From positions 1-59,656 of the forward strand of contig VXMQ01000089.1 in the NCBI GenBank assembly GCA_009841015.1: a stretch of 59,656 nucleotides of DNA, written 5' to 3'. A model generated the notes under the pieces. That model was not told the DNA's origin. It worked only from the letters and a program-made list of their open reading frames with translations, and searched no databases. Origin of the DNA: Candidatus Palauibacter denitrificans. GTDB taxonomy: Bacteria > Gemmatimonadota > Gemmatimonadetes > Palauibacterales > Palauibacteraceae. Shown in pieces: positions 36,327 through 48,506 of this stretch. The position numbers and the translations under genes were made by a program. Within the stretch, counting starts at the first letter, position 1. Each line of letters starts with the position of its first letter.

Positions 36327-36698
36327 ATGGATCCCAGAATCGCCGGTATCGAGGAGGGATATAAGCGCACGGACCTTCCGGCCTTCGCGCCGGGGGACAC
36401 GGTGCGCGTTCGCGTACGCGTGAAGGAAGGGCAGAAGGAGCGCGTGCAGCCGTTCGAGGGCGTCTGCATCGGCCGCCGCGGAGCGGGGGTCAACGCGACC
36501 TTCACGCTCCGGCGGATCTCCGGCGGCGTCGGCGTCGAGCGGATCTTCCCCCTCCACTCCCCGTGGATCGTGGGGCTCGAAGTCGTGCGGCGCGGCGATG
36601 TCCGGCGGGCCAAGCTCTACTACCTGCGCAACCGCCGCGGCAAGCGGGCCCGGGTGCCAGAGCGAAAGTGGTGGCTCGACAAGAAGCAGGACGGCTGA
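36327..36698 (+). CDS. rplS: Ribosomal protein bL19
   Basis: [82 protein letters not shown]. Confidence 0.97.
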   Translation: MDPRIAGIEEGYKRTDLPAFAPGDTVRVRVRVKEGQKERVQPFEGVCIGRRGAGVNATFTLRRISGGVGVERIFPLHSPWIVGLEVVRRGDVRRAKLYYLRNRRGKRARVPERKWWLDKKQDG

Positions 36699-37411
36699 CG
36701 CCGGCGACGCCGACTCCGGAGGCGGCTCCGGAAGCGCCGGTCACGGCCCCGCTCGACTACGAGGAGGAGGGCTGGGCTTCCGGCCTCGGCGTCGTGGTCG
36801 GGATCGACGAGGCCGGGATGGGTCCGGTGGCGGGTCCCGTGATGGTTGGCGCCGTGGCGCTTCACCCGGGACAGCAGTTCGAGGGGTGCACGGACAGCAA
36901 GCAGGTCTCCCCGTCCCGTCGCGAGGCACTGGCCCGACGCATCCGCGCGGAGAGTCTCGCCTGGCGGGTCGCCGCCGCCTCCACCCGTGAGATCGAACGC
37001 CTCAACGTCCGCGCCGCGACCATCGTGGCCATGCGCCGCGCGCTCGACCGTCTCGCGCTTCCCGCGGAACTCGTCCTCGTGGACGGCAACCCGGTCCCGG
37101 AACTCGGCGAGCATCGTTCGATCGTCGGGGGAGACCGGGCCTCGCACTCCATCGCCTGCGCCTCGATCCTCGCCAAGGTGACGCGCGACCGCCTGATGCG
37201 GCGTCTCGACGCGCGATACCCGCTCTACGGCTGGGCGTCCAACAAGGGATACCGGACGCGCGAGCACATGGAGGCGATCCGGCGGCACGGCCCGACGCCG
37301 CACCACCGGATCACCTTCCAGGGCGTCCTGCAGACCGAACTGGACTTCAGTCCGGCTCCGGACCCGACGTCCGGTCCGCGGCGCGATCCGCCGCAAGATC
37401 CAGGGGCATGA
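36695..37411 (+). CDS. rnhB: Ribonuclease HII (start uncertain)
   Basis: [70 protein letters not shown]. Confidence 0.93.
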   Translation: MTPATPTPEAAPEAPVTAPLDYEEEGWASGLGVVVGIDEAGMGPVAGPVMVGAVALHPGQQFEGCTDSKQVSPSRREALARRIRAESLAWRVAAASTREIERLNVRAATIVAMRRALDRLALPAELVLVDGNPVPELGEHRSIVGGDRASHSIACASILAKVTRDRLMRRLDARYPLYGWASNKGYRTREHMEAIRRHGPTPHHRITFQGVLQTELDFSPAPDPTSGPRRDPPQDPGA

Positions 37412-38525
37412 GAACCGGCGGCGTGCCCGGACTCGCGTCGCCGCCGTACCAGGTGGCCATGACCGTCTCGGCCGGTTTCCCCTGCGGCGAGTAGTCGGTC
37501 GCGATCCACTCTCCGGCCGGAGAGCCCGCGTACCACTTCCACGCGAAGCCGCCCGCGAACCAGGGACGGTCCCACCATACGCGGAAGAGCGCCTCGTAGG
37601 CCCCGGACTGCGCCTCGTAGTTCGCCGGCACGCCCCGCGCGCGGCGTCCCTCCGGCAACTCCCACTGGCGCCCCGCCGCTCCGTCGACGCTGCGGTACCC
37701 GTATTCGGCGAATAGGATCGGCTTCCCCGTGGCGACGGCGACCTCCCGCAACTCCTCGCTCCACGGCTCCCACGCCTCGACCAGCGTCTCCACGTCCGGC
37801 GTGGCGTCGTCGGCGAGCGGGAAGTAGGCGTCCACGCCGACCAGGTCGAGCGCGTCCCAGAACTCGATCCGCGCGTACTTGTCCCAGTTCGCCGCGTAGG
37901 TGAGGCGGCCGCCGTAGATGGCCCGCACCTCCTCGATGAGCGACCGCCAGTAGTCCGGCCGCGCGAGCGCCACGAGATCGACCTCGGTGCCCACGCTGAA
38001 CATCTCCACGTCCATTGAGTCGGCGACGTGCGCGAACCGGAGGATGTACTCCCGGTATCCCGAGAGGAACATCTCCCAGTCCTCCTCCGTGTCGGGCTCG
38101 AACTCGCCCGGCCAGCCCTGTCCGCGCACCCAGAGGTGCGGCTTGAGGAGGACGGAGAGCCGGCTCTCGCGGGCGTATTCGATGGTCTTCGCGACCCCCT
38201 CGGTCCGTTCGCCCCAGAACTGGCGTTCGCGGTCGAAGGCGACGCGCGGCCGGGCGGGGTCCACGAAGGCGTAGGGGACGACGGCGACCCAGTTCGCCCC
38301 CGCGAGCGATGCGCGGACGAGCGCGTCCGGCGCCATCTCGCGTCGCGGGGCGGAGAACGAGACGCCGCGCATCTTCTGTTCCGGCCCGATGTTCGCCATT
38401 GCGGCGGCGGGCCGGCCGGACACAGCCGGATCGCTCCCCGTGCCGGCTGCGCCGCAACCGGCGAGGACGGGCAATGCGGCCAGCGCCGCGAACAGCACGC
38501 GGGCGGCCAATCTCTTCGTTTTCAT
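37347..38525 (-). CDS. Lipoprotein with glycoside hydrolase TIM-barrel (GH113-like)
   Basis: ALPVLAGCGAAG lipobox; VEMFSVGTEVD, LVGVDAYFPL, KPILFAEYGYRSVDGAAGRQWELP, AGGFAWKWYAG. Confidence 0.75.
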   Translation of the reverse strand: MKTKRLAARVLFAALAALPVLAGCGAAGTGSDPAVSGRPAAAMANIGPEQKMRGVSFSAPRREMAPDALVRASLAGANWVAVVPYAFVDPARPRVAFDRERQFWGERTEGVAKTIEYARESRLSVLLKPHLWVRGQGWPGEFEPDTEEDWEMFLSGYREYILRFAHVADSMDVEMFSVGTEVDLVALARPDYWRSLIEEVRAIYGGRLTYAANWDKYARIEFWDALDLVGVDAYFPLADDATPDVETLVEAWEPWSEELREVAVATGKPILFAEYGYRSVDGAAGRQWELPEGRRARGVPANYEAQSGAYEALFRVWWDRPWFAGGFAWKWYAGSPAGEWIATDYSPQGKPAETVMATWYGGDASPGTPPVLMPLDLAADRAADRTSGPEPD

Positions 38526-38635
38526 CTATACCATCGTGCCTTTCGGCAATCTGAATCTCAACACGTCCGCGACGCTTGCCATGCGAGCCGCGACCCTGCT
38601 CTCTACGAGTCGCGACCTCGTGTCGGGTTCACGCC

Positions 38636-38698
38636 CCGCCCGGCCGCGACGTCACACCGCCCGGCCGCGACGTCACGCCTGCCTGGCCGCGACGTCGC
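38636..38698. repeat. Three tandem 21-bp repeats containing GGCCGCGACGTC
   Basis: ccgcccggccgcgacgtcaca / ccgcccggccgcgacgtcacg / cctgcctggccgcgacgtcgc in the divergent intergenic region. Confidence 0.9.
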
Positions 38699-38735
38699 AC
38701 TTGAACGAATCCCGGGCGGCGGGTTTCTTGTGCCC

Positions 38736-39458
38736 ATGAGTACACTCGGAAACGAGGCCCCATTCGACGAGGCCCCATTCGACTTCGATGGCGCGTACGG
38801 CGGCGACTACGAGTACATCGCCCGCACCGTAATACCCGGCTACCGGAGCTCGTTCCGGCAGGCGCTCGCGCTCCTCGGAGGACGCGTGGATCCGAGTCCG
38901 CGGGTGCTCGTCGTCGGGGCCGGAACCGGCATCGAGCTGGTCACCTTCAAGGCGGCGCAGCCCGGCTGGCGGCTGACCGGCGTCGACCCGTCGCGCCAGA
39001 TGATCGAGATCGCCGAAAGCCGCGTGCGCGAGGCGGGAGTGGAAACCGGCGTCCGTCTCGTGCACGGACACGTCTCCGACCTCGATGAAGATGGCTTCGA
39101 CGCCGCGACCTGCTTCAACGTCATGCACTTCCTCCCGGACGACGGCGCGAAGCAGGCGCTCCTGCGCGACATCGCCCGCCGCCTCGCGCCCGGCGCCCCC
39201 TTCCTCCTGTTCGAACTCCACGGAGACCGGAACGGCCCCCGCTTCGACGAACTCTTCGCGGCGTGGAGCCGCTACTGGGAGATCCAGGGGATGGGAGAGG
39301 CGGAGCGCGCCGCGTTCAGGGCGAAGATCGACGAGGGCATCCACTGGGCTTCCGAGGCCCGGATCCTCGAACTGCTGGCCGGCGCCGGCTTCGAAGACGC
39401 CTGGCGCTACTACCGCGCCCTCCTCTACGGCGCCTGGCTCTCCCGCCGCGCCCGGTAG
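38736..39458 (+). CDS. Class I SAM-dependent methyltransferase
   Basis: VLVVGAGTGIELVTFKAAQPGWRLTGVDPSRQMIEIAESR; DAATCFNVMHFLPDDGAKQALLRDIARRLAPGAPFLL. Confidence 0.92.
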   Translation: MSTLGNEAPFDEAPFDFDGAYGGDYEYIARTVIPGYRSSFRQALALLGGRVDPSPRVLVVGAGTGIELVTFKAAQPGWRLTGVDPSRQMIEIAESRVREAGVETGVRLVHGHVSDLDEDGFDAATCFNVMHFLPDDGAKQALLRDIARRLAPGAPFLLFELHGDRNGPRFDELFAAWSRYWEIQGMGEAERAAFRAKIDEGIHWASEARILELLAGAGFEDAWRYYRALLYGAWLSRRAR

Positions 39459-39474
39459 CGTCGCCCCTGACCCC

Positions 39475-39494
39475 GACGTTCCCGCGGGAACGCG
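39475..39494. repeat. Palindrome family copy c: core CGTTCCCGCGGGAACG (39477-39492)
   Basis: Direct reading. Confidence 0.92.
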
Positions 39495-39496
39495 GT

Positions 39497-39895
39497 TCAG
39501 TCGTCGCGTTCGAGTTCGGGGAAGTAGCTCGAAAAAAAACCGCGGTCGCGCGTGAGAAAGCGATCACAGGTGGCCACGGCGTGGGCGCCGATCAGAAAGT
39601 CGGTGATGATGCGGTCCTGGGCGCCTCCGGATTGGCGATACCGCCCCCAACGGCGCCCCGCATCGTGGGCCATGCCCGCATCGATCGGCGATACGACGAC
39701 GTTGACCTCGCGCAGCGCCCGGTCCAGCGCCTCCCGATCCGGGAACGCGGGGGCCAACTCGGCGTACACGACGTGAGAGACGATGATCGCGCCGGCGTCA
39801 TATGCCTCCACCAGCCACTCGCGCGAGGTGCGGCCGTGCCGCCCGTCCGGAAGGAAGATGTCGAGCAGGACGTTCGTATCCACCGCCGTGATCAT
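39497..39895 (-). CDS. vapC: PIN-domain toxin, VapC-like
   Basis: MITAVDTNVLLDIFLPDGRHGRTSREWL...VVYAELAPAFPDREALDRALRE...RIITDFLIGAHAVATCDRFLTRDRGFF. Confidence 0.9.
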   Translation of the reverse strand: MITAVDTNVLLDIFLPDGRHGRTSREWLVEAYDAGAIIVSHVVYAELAPAFPDREALDRALREVNVVVSPIDAGMAHDAGRRWGRYRQSGGAQDRIITDFLIGAHAVATCDRFLTRDRGFFSSYFPELERDD

Positions 39896-40107
39896 CGGCC
39901 CCGAATCGCCTCGATGTAGTCGTCCGTGTTCCCGCCCGTCCCCAGGATGCCGTAGACCCGGTCCACCGGGTGCCCGGCGGCCGTTCGCTTTCGAATGAGA
40001 AGGCCCCCTTCCGTTGGAACGAGTTCGACTTCGACGTTGTGATTCATGCCGAAACGGTCTCTCAGCTTCTTGGGGATCGTGATCTGCCCCCGCTCCGATA
40101 TGCGCAT
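39892..40107 (-). CDS. vapB: AbrB/MazE-type antitoxin (VapB-like)
   Basis: MRISERGQITIPKKLRDRFGMNHNVEVELVPTEGGLLIRKR; overlaps vapC. Confidence 0.9.
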   Translation of the reverse strand: MRISERGQITIPKKLRDRFGMNHNVEVELVPTEGGLLIRKRTAAGHPVDRVYGILGTGGNTDDYIEAIRGR

Positions 40108-40338
40108 GTTCCGGGTCCGATGATTCGAGGTATGAATATTGACGACAGAAAATCATATTTTTACATCCATACTTTGGGCAAGGGTCGGGCCAAGTGCAAG
40201 CGACGGGCCGGCCAGCGCACGGGGGACGGGCCGGGCGAAGCGTTGCCTGACGACGAGTGTTCAGGCAGCATCATGGAGGGGAGGATCAACGAAGGATCAA
40301 CGAAGGATCAACCGGGGGATCGCGGGTAGTACCTCACC

Positions 40339-40944
40339 ATGAACGGATTGGAAACGCTTCTGCGGCGGGTCGCGCTACGGGCCCGCCTTCACGCGGTCGC
40401 GGCGGCGGCCGCTTCGACCGTCCTGCTGGCGGCGGCCCCGCTCGCGGGCGGGATCCTGGCGCAGGAGCGGTCACCGGAGGCGGCGGGGGAACCCTCCCAG
40501 GAGTCGACGGTGCTCATGATTTGGGGAGGGGTTCGGGCCGACGGGGAACTCGTGCTCGAACCCGCCTTCGCGTACGAGGGGAGAGTCCGCCACCCCGGGG
40601 GGGTCGGCGACTACCGGGTGCGGGGGCTCGACGGCGAGGGGGAGACGCTGTTCTCGATCCGTTTCACGCCGGGCGAGATCTCGGATGGGAGCAAGGGCTT
40701 CTCCTACTCGATTCCGTTCGATCCCGCGTGGACGGAGGCGCTGGACCGGCTGGAACTCAGCGGGCCGGAGGGCGTGACGACCGTGGACCGGGAGGCCGGC
40801 GCGCGGGCGATGATGGTGATCGACCGCGCCAGCGGGCAGGTGCGGAGCCTCCTCCGCGACGCAGCCGCCGGGCTCCCGGCGGAGCTGGCGGCCGACAGTT
40901 CCGGCCTGAGGATCCTCCGCGGACTGCCGCGTCCCCCGGGCTGA
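40339..40944 (+). CDS. Hypothetical secreted protein
   Basis: Signal-like AAAAASTVLLAAAPLAGGILAQ; no family recognised. Confidence 0.55.
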   Translation: MNGLETLLRRVALRARLHAVAAAAASTVLLAAAPLAGGILAQERSPEAAGEPSQESTVLMIWGGVRADGELVLEPAFAYEGRVRHPGGVGDYRVRGLDGEGETLFSIRFTPGEISDGSKGFSYSIPFDPAWTEALDRLELSGPEGVTTVDREAGARAMMVIDRASGQVRSLLRDAAAGLPAELAADSSGLRILRGLPRPPG

Positions 40945-41026
40945 CCGCGAAAGGTGTACGGCGTCGGCGCCGGTGTTAGCTTGAGCCGCGCCGGGCGGAG
41001 GCCTCATGGGGTCCGCCCCGCGTCCC

Positions 41027-43848
<2,822 letters not shown>

Positions 43849-43856
<8 letters not shown>

Positions 43857-44565
43857 CCCGCCGTTCCTCGGCGTCCGACGGAGCGGCTGAAAGCAGGTTC
43901 TGCGTCCAGGCCGCAACCTGTTCCATCTGCCGTTCGCGCTCGCCCGCCCACCGGCGCAGCCGGAGGGCATTGGCGACCAGGACGCCACCCCCGCCGAGCC
44001 CCATTAGCGCAGGGACCAGCAGCGCCGCGCCCTCCCTGCCGTCCGCGACCACGATGAAGGCGACGATCACCGCCATGACGGAAAACATGATGCCGACGAA
44101 GGTGGTTTCGAGCGCGTCGCCCTTGCGCGTGCCCAACCGGAGCCGGTGGCCGGATTCCGTCTGCTCGAGGACCGCGTGGAGGTTCCCGTTGCTCCATTCG
44201 CGGATCCCGCCCTCAGCCTTGACCTCGCCCTTCGCGTCGAACGTGGCCCGCAGTTCGGCGGTGAGGAATTGCCATTCACGATCCGTCAGCTCACGGGGGA
44301 GATCGACGATCCGGCCGGCGGAAATCGGAACGCCCAGCAGCTTTCGCCGCGGTACGACGCGCGGGGGCGCATCGAGTTCGGCGGCGGCGACGGCGACGCG
44401 CTCCGGGGAGAGCCCGACCTCGAGACCTACGGCCTGGAGTTCCTCAAGCGTCAGTCCGCCATCCACGCGAGATGGCAGGCCGGCGCGCTCCTCCTCGTCC
44501 GCCTCGGCGGCGCGCGCGAAGACCTGCCGTATTTCGTCTTCCCCGTATCTGCGTTCGCTGTCCAT
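43849..44565 (-). CDS. Hypothetical membrane protein with two TM helices
   Basis: MDSERRYGEDEIRQVFARAAEADEEERAG...TTFVGIMFSVMAVIVAFIVVADGREGAALLVPALMGLGGGGVLVANA. Confidence 0.6.
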
Positions 44566-44710
44566 GGCGGCGTGAATCTGTAGTCCATCGGTGGACGAGG
44601 GAAAGATCGCGACGGTCGAACCGATGATCGCGGGCCGGGCGCGCCGGACGCAGCTTATCGTCGTCCGCTTGGCCGACGGCGTCGGGAAGGGCGGGCAGCG
44701 AGAAGGCCGC

Positions 44711-45514
44711 CTAGGTGTCCTCTCGGCCCGTGGTCGGGGCAGCCGGCAGCTGGGTGATCGGAAATGCCTTGATCCCTTCGACGATTCCGCGGGCGGCCCG
44801 CTCCGGCGCCCCGAGGATGATTTCGCGATCCCGTGCGCTGGTCATGAACCCCGTCTCGATGATCAGGGCGATCGTCATCGGGTGGAGGGCGTGTTCGTAC
44901 CGGCGGTAGTTGAAGGCGTAGTAGTTCCTCATGCGGCGGGTCGAGACCGGCAGGTTCCGGAGTCCGGTCGCGGCGCCGTACGTCTCCCGGAGCACGCGCG
45001 CCGCTCCCTCGGCCCGGCCCGTGGCGTCGCGCTGCGGGGAGGCGACGCGGTATCCCGACGCGGCGGGGCTGTCGCTCCCGTCCGCGTGGATGGAGATGAA
45101 GAGGTGCGCCCGGTAGCCGGGGGGCACGACGGCGGGGAGGAGGTCGACCTCATAGCCCAGCGCCTCGAGTTCCGCGGCCGCCAGCCGGGCGATGGCGAGG
45201 TTCGCCTCCCACTCGGCGGTTTCCCGCCACCGCGTGCCGTTGTAGCGGATGCGGCGGAGTTCCTGCGGGGCCTGGTCGGCATGCCAGTGACCGACCTGGA
45301 GGCCGATCCGGATCGGGCCCGCGGGGGCCTCCCACTCCTCGGGCGTCGGGATGGGGCCGGGGTAGCGGTTGTAGTCCCGCCACCTGCGCCACCGCTCGCT
45401 CGCCGCGGCGCCACGTTCGGTAGCGCGCTGCTCCTGGGCCGCGGCGCGGCTCGCGCCGGGTCCCTCGAAACCGGAAAAAAGCACCAAGGCGGCGGTGAGT
45501 ACCGTCAGCTTCAA
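44711..45514 (-). CDS. N-acetylmuramoyl-L-alanine amidase (Amidase_3-like); probable TTG start
   Basis: IGLQVGHWHADQAP, AHLFISIHADGSDSPAASGYRV, LIIETGFMTSARDREIIL. Confidence 0.85.
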   Translation of the reverse strand: MKLTVLTAALVLFSGFEGPGASRAAAQEQRATERGAAASERWRRWRDYNRYPGPIPTPEEWEAPAGPIRIGLQVGHWHADQAPQELRRIRYNGTRWRETAEWEANLAIARLAAAELEALGYEVDLLPAVVPPGYRAHLFISIHADGSDSPAASGYRVASPQRDATGRAEGAARVLRETYGAATGLRNLPVSTRRMRNYYAFNYRRYEHALHPMTIALIIETGFMTSARDREIILGAPERAARGIVEGIKAFPITQLPAAPTTGREDT

Positions 45515-45638
45515 ACCTGGACCTCCTCGCGAGCGCCGTCCCCACCCCTTCGCCCCCACGCCTTCAACCCCCGAACCGCTCCGGGCGTTTGACGCTAACC
45601 CGCGCGGCAACGGCTCGGCAACGGCGGCCCGCGACGTT

Positions 45639-48386
45639 CTAGCGGCAGCTCAGCCCGGGGCTCGCGGGGAGTCCCTCGGTCGCGGAGGCGGCGAGCGCGT
45701 TGAACAGGAGCTTGAACGTGTTGCGCGGCTGGCCGCGGAAGTGGGGCCGGAAGGCGAAGAGCACGACCTGGCCCGCGCCGACCTCGACCTGCGCGGCGGC
45801 CGGGTAGCCGGCGAGCACCTCCTCGCCGCCCAGCGTCCAGCCACTCACCAGGAAGTCCGCGTCGGCGTAGCACACCGGAGTCGAGACCCGGCCGACGTTG
45901 CCCGCCGTCCCGCCGCCGGTCCTCTCCAGCACCTGGCTGCGGGAGAAGAGGGCCATCGCGTCTTCGTCCATCCCGTAGCCGAGCGGGTGCGAGGGGTCGA
46001 CGTTGAGCCGAATCACGGATCCCGGAATGAAGAACTCCTGCGAGGAGAGCCCCCGAGTCCGGTTCCGGAAGGGGAGTCCGAAGGTCTCGATCGCGTAGTC
46101 CACCGCCTGGTCGAAGGCCACGAGCCAGCCCCCGCCGTCGACGAAGGCGCGGAGCGCCGCGGCGCCCGCTTCGCCGAGGCCGCCCGTGTACTCGTCCGGC
46201 ATGGTGCCCGGCAGGTTCCCGTTCTCGATCCCGCCCGGGGCCTGCGAGGGGAGGAGGATGGCGTCGAAGCGCGACAGGTCGCCGCCGCGCACGTCCGCGT
46301 CCCACACGTTTTCCCACTCGAAGCCGTACTCGTCCAGCACCCAGCGGGTCCAGCCCTCGGGCATCGGCGCCTGCCACGAGCGGTAGATCGCCACGCGCGG
46401 CGGCCGCGCCTCGGCGACGGCGCCGAGGGAGGGCGGGGAGGAGACGCCGGTGAGCGTGAGTCCGTGGTCGGCGGCGAGCGCACGGGCCTCATCGGCGGAC
46501 AGGTCGGGCAGCCAGTACGACCCCGCCGGGATGTCTCCGTCCGGCGTCGCGAGCACCTGCACGGTGCGGAAGCGCGCCGGGGCTTCGTCCGCGCCCCCGA
46601 CTTCGCCCGGGTCCCCGCCTGCGCCGGGCTCGCCGCCCGCGGCGGACAGCCCGCGGTAGATCGAGTTGGCGTTGCCGTGTACCGCGAACCCCGCCGCCCC
46701 CTCGCCGCGCACCTCTCCGATGTCGGTCGAGACCTCGCCCCAGTCGCCCGGCGGCATCTCGAACGGTTCCTCCACGTTCACCGCCTCGAGTCCCATCTGG
46801 AAGCGGAGTTCGTAGCCCGTCATGTCGTACGGCGGCTCCGGGGGCCCGCCGGGATACTGTCGCCGGTCGGGGTACTCCTTGGGCTCCATCAGGTCCACGA
46901 CGTACGGTCGGAAGGCCTGGGGCGGAATCACGTACGACCCGGCGGGGAAGGCGAGATCTCCCTCGGGCCCCGCCACCGAGAACGGCTCCGAAGCCCGCAG
47001 GAATTCGATCCCGGACCGCGACATCAGACCCATGAACTCGACGACCGCGCCCGGATCGTGGGAGGCCTGGGGGTCGAGCACGTAGGCGAACGGGCCGCCC
47101 TCGGCCGCGTTTCCGCGCTCGATCTGGCGCCGGCCCATGAGGTAGTGGTTGAAGAGGTATTCCTCCTTGAGCTTCGCGCCCATGTCCGCCACGGCCTTCG
47201 CCGCCGTCATCATGTAGTCCATGGCGTCTCGCAGGTGCCAGCAGCCGCCGAGCCACGGGTTGTTGTAGTTCGTCGAAGGCGTCTTCGCGGGCAGGTTCCC
47301 GGCGCGGGCTCCGAACGTGTCCGGGATCTCGTCCTCGTCGTAGCAGCGGGGCGTCGCGTAGCCCGCGCCCGCCGTCTCCGTCAGGAACCCGAGCATGTTG
47401 TGATAGTCGGGTCCGCCTCTCATGGAACCGTTCCACCACAGGTCGAAGACGATGCCGCTGTTGACGCCCGGCTTCCCCTCCTCGTCGAAGCGGCGCCGCA
47501 TCGAATGTCCCATCTGGTTCAGGGAACTCACGACGAGCGGATCGAGGTGCGGGTTCACGGGGTTCTCGAAGGGCGGCATCCAGATCCGCCCGGGGAAGGG
47601 GCTCGACTGATGCTGGTTATAGACGATCTGCGGAAACCAGGTGTGATACAGTTGCCGCGTGACCGCCTGCGTCTCGACCTGCGTCAGCATATACCAGTCG
47701 CGATTGTTGTCGTGCCCGATATAGTGATGGTAAAGCTCCGGGACGCGCGCCATCTCGAATTCGCCGCCCACATTCGACATGTACCAGTCGGCGACGATAT
47801 TCAGACCGTCCGGGTTCATGTTCGGCATCAGGAGGACGACCGCGTTCTCGCGCACGCGCCGGGTCTCCGGGGACTCGTCCGTGACGAAGTAGTGCGCCAT
47901 CTCGGGCATCAGCTGCCCGTGGGCGACCTCGGTGGCGTGCAGCCCGCCGTCGATCCACACGATGGCGACGCCCTCCCGCGCCAGCGCCCGCGCCTCCTCC
48001 TCGTCGAGGACCGATCCGTACCCCGCCGCCGGGTCACGGGCATAGGCCAGCGTCCGCGTGATCTCCCTGATCCGTTCCAGGCGACGGAGGTTGGACGGCG
48101 AGGAGATTGCGGCGAGATAGAGGGGCTCGCCGCGGGTGCTCTCCCCGATCTGCTCGAGCGCCATGCGGTCGGTGGAGGCCGCGAGCCCCTCGAAATACGC
48201 CTTGATCCCGTCGTAGTTCGTTAGCTTGTAGTCCTCGCCGGGCGCGAACCCGATGATCTCTGTGGGCACCGGCACGTCGGCGCTGCCGCCGCCCCCCGCC
48301 GAGCAGCCCGCGATCAACACGGCGCCGATCCACAATCCGGGCACCATCCGCCACCTGGCGGCCGGAGAGAGTCCCCTGGCGATCAT
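45639..48386 (-). CDS. M14-family zinc carboxypeptidase-like lipoprotein
   Basis: WIGAVLIAGCSAGGG lipobox; IGESTRGEPLYLAAISSP, IVWIDGGLHATEVAHGQL, LMPNMNPDGLNIVADWY. Confidence 0.88.
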   Translation of the reverse strand: MIARGLSPAARWRMVPGLWIGAVLIAGCSAGGGGSADVPVPTEIIGFAPGEDYKLTNYDGIKAYFEGLAASTDRMALEQIGESTRGEPLYLAAISSPSNLRRLERIREITRTLAYARDPAAGYGSVLDEEEARALAREGVAIVWIDGGLHATEVAHGQLMPEMAHYFVTDESPETRRVRENAVVLLMPNMNPDGLNIVADWYMSNVGGEFEMARVPELYHHYIGHDNNRDWYMLTQVETQAVTRQLYHTWFPQIVYNQHQSSPFPGRIWMPPFENPVNPHLDPLVVSSLNQMGHSMRRRFDEEGKPGVNSGIVFDLWWNGSMRGGPDYHNMLGFLTETAGAGYATPRCYDEDEIPDTFGARAGNLPAKTPSTNYNNPWLGGCWHLRDAMDYMMTAAKAVADMGAKLKEEYLFNHYLMGRRQIERGNAAEGGPFAYVLDPQASHDPGAVVEFMGLMSRSGIEFLRASEPFSVAGPEGDLAFPAGSYVIPPQAFRPYVVDLMEPKEYPDRRQYPGGPPEPPYDMTGYELRFQMGLEAVNVEEPFEMPPGDWGEVSTDIGEVRGEGAAGFAVHGNANSIYRGLSAAGGEPGAGGDPGEVGGADEAPARFRTVQVLATPDGDIPAGSYWLPDLSADEARALAADHGLTLTGVSSPPSLGAVAEARPPRVAIYRSWQAPMPEGWTRWVLDEYGFEWENVWDADVRGGDLSRFDAILLPSQAPGGIENGNLPGTMPDEYTGGLGEAGAAALRAFVDGGGWLVAFDQAVDYAIETFGLPFRNRTRGLSSQEFFIPGSVIRLNVDPSHPLGYGMDEDAMALFSRSQVLERTGGGTAGNVGRVSTPVCYADADFLVSGWTLGGEEVLAGYPAAAQVEVGAGQVVLFAFRPHFRGQPRNTFKLLFNALAASATEGLPASPGLSCR

Positions 48387-48506
48387 CGGCTCCGTCCTCC
48401 CGTCTGTCGATGCGGCCGGTGCTGAGTCTACGACGTTCATGTACGATCTCCCTCGCGCGGGACCGTTGTATCGAAGAAAGGGTCGCAATGCTCAACGTGC
48501 AATCCG

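Noticed and set aside
40281-40320. 11-bp tandem repeat ggatcaacgaa x3
   Set aside because: Real but very short and only three units; probably slippage upstream of a hypothetical secreted protein.
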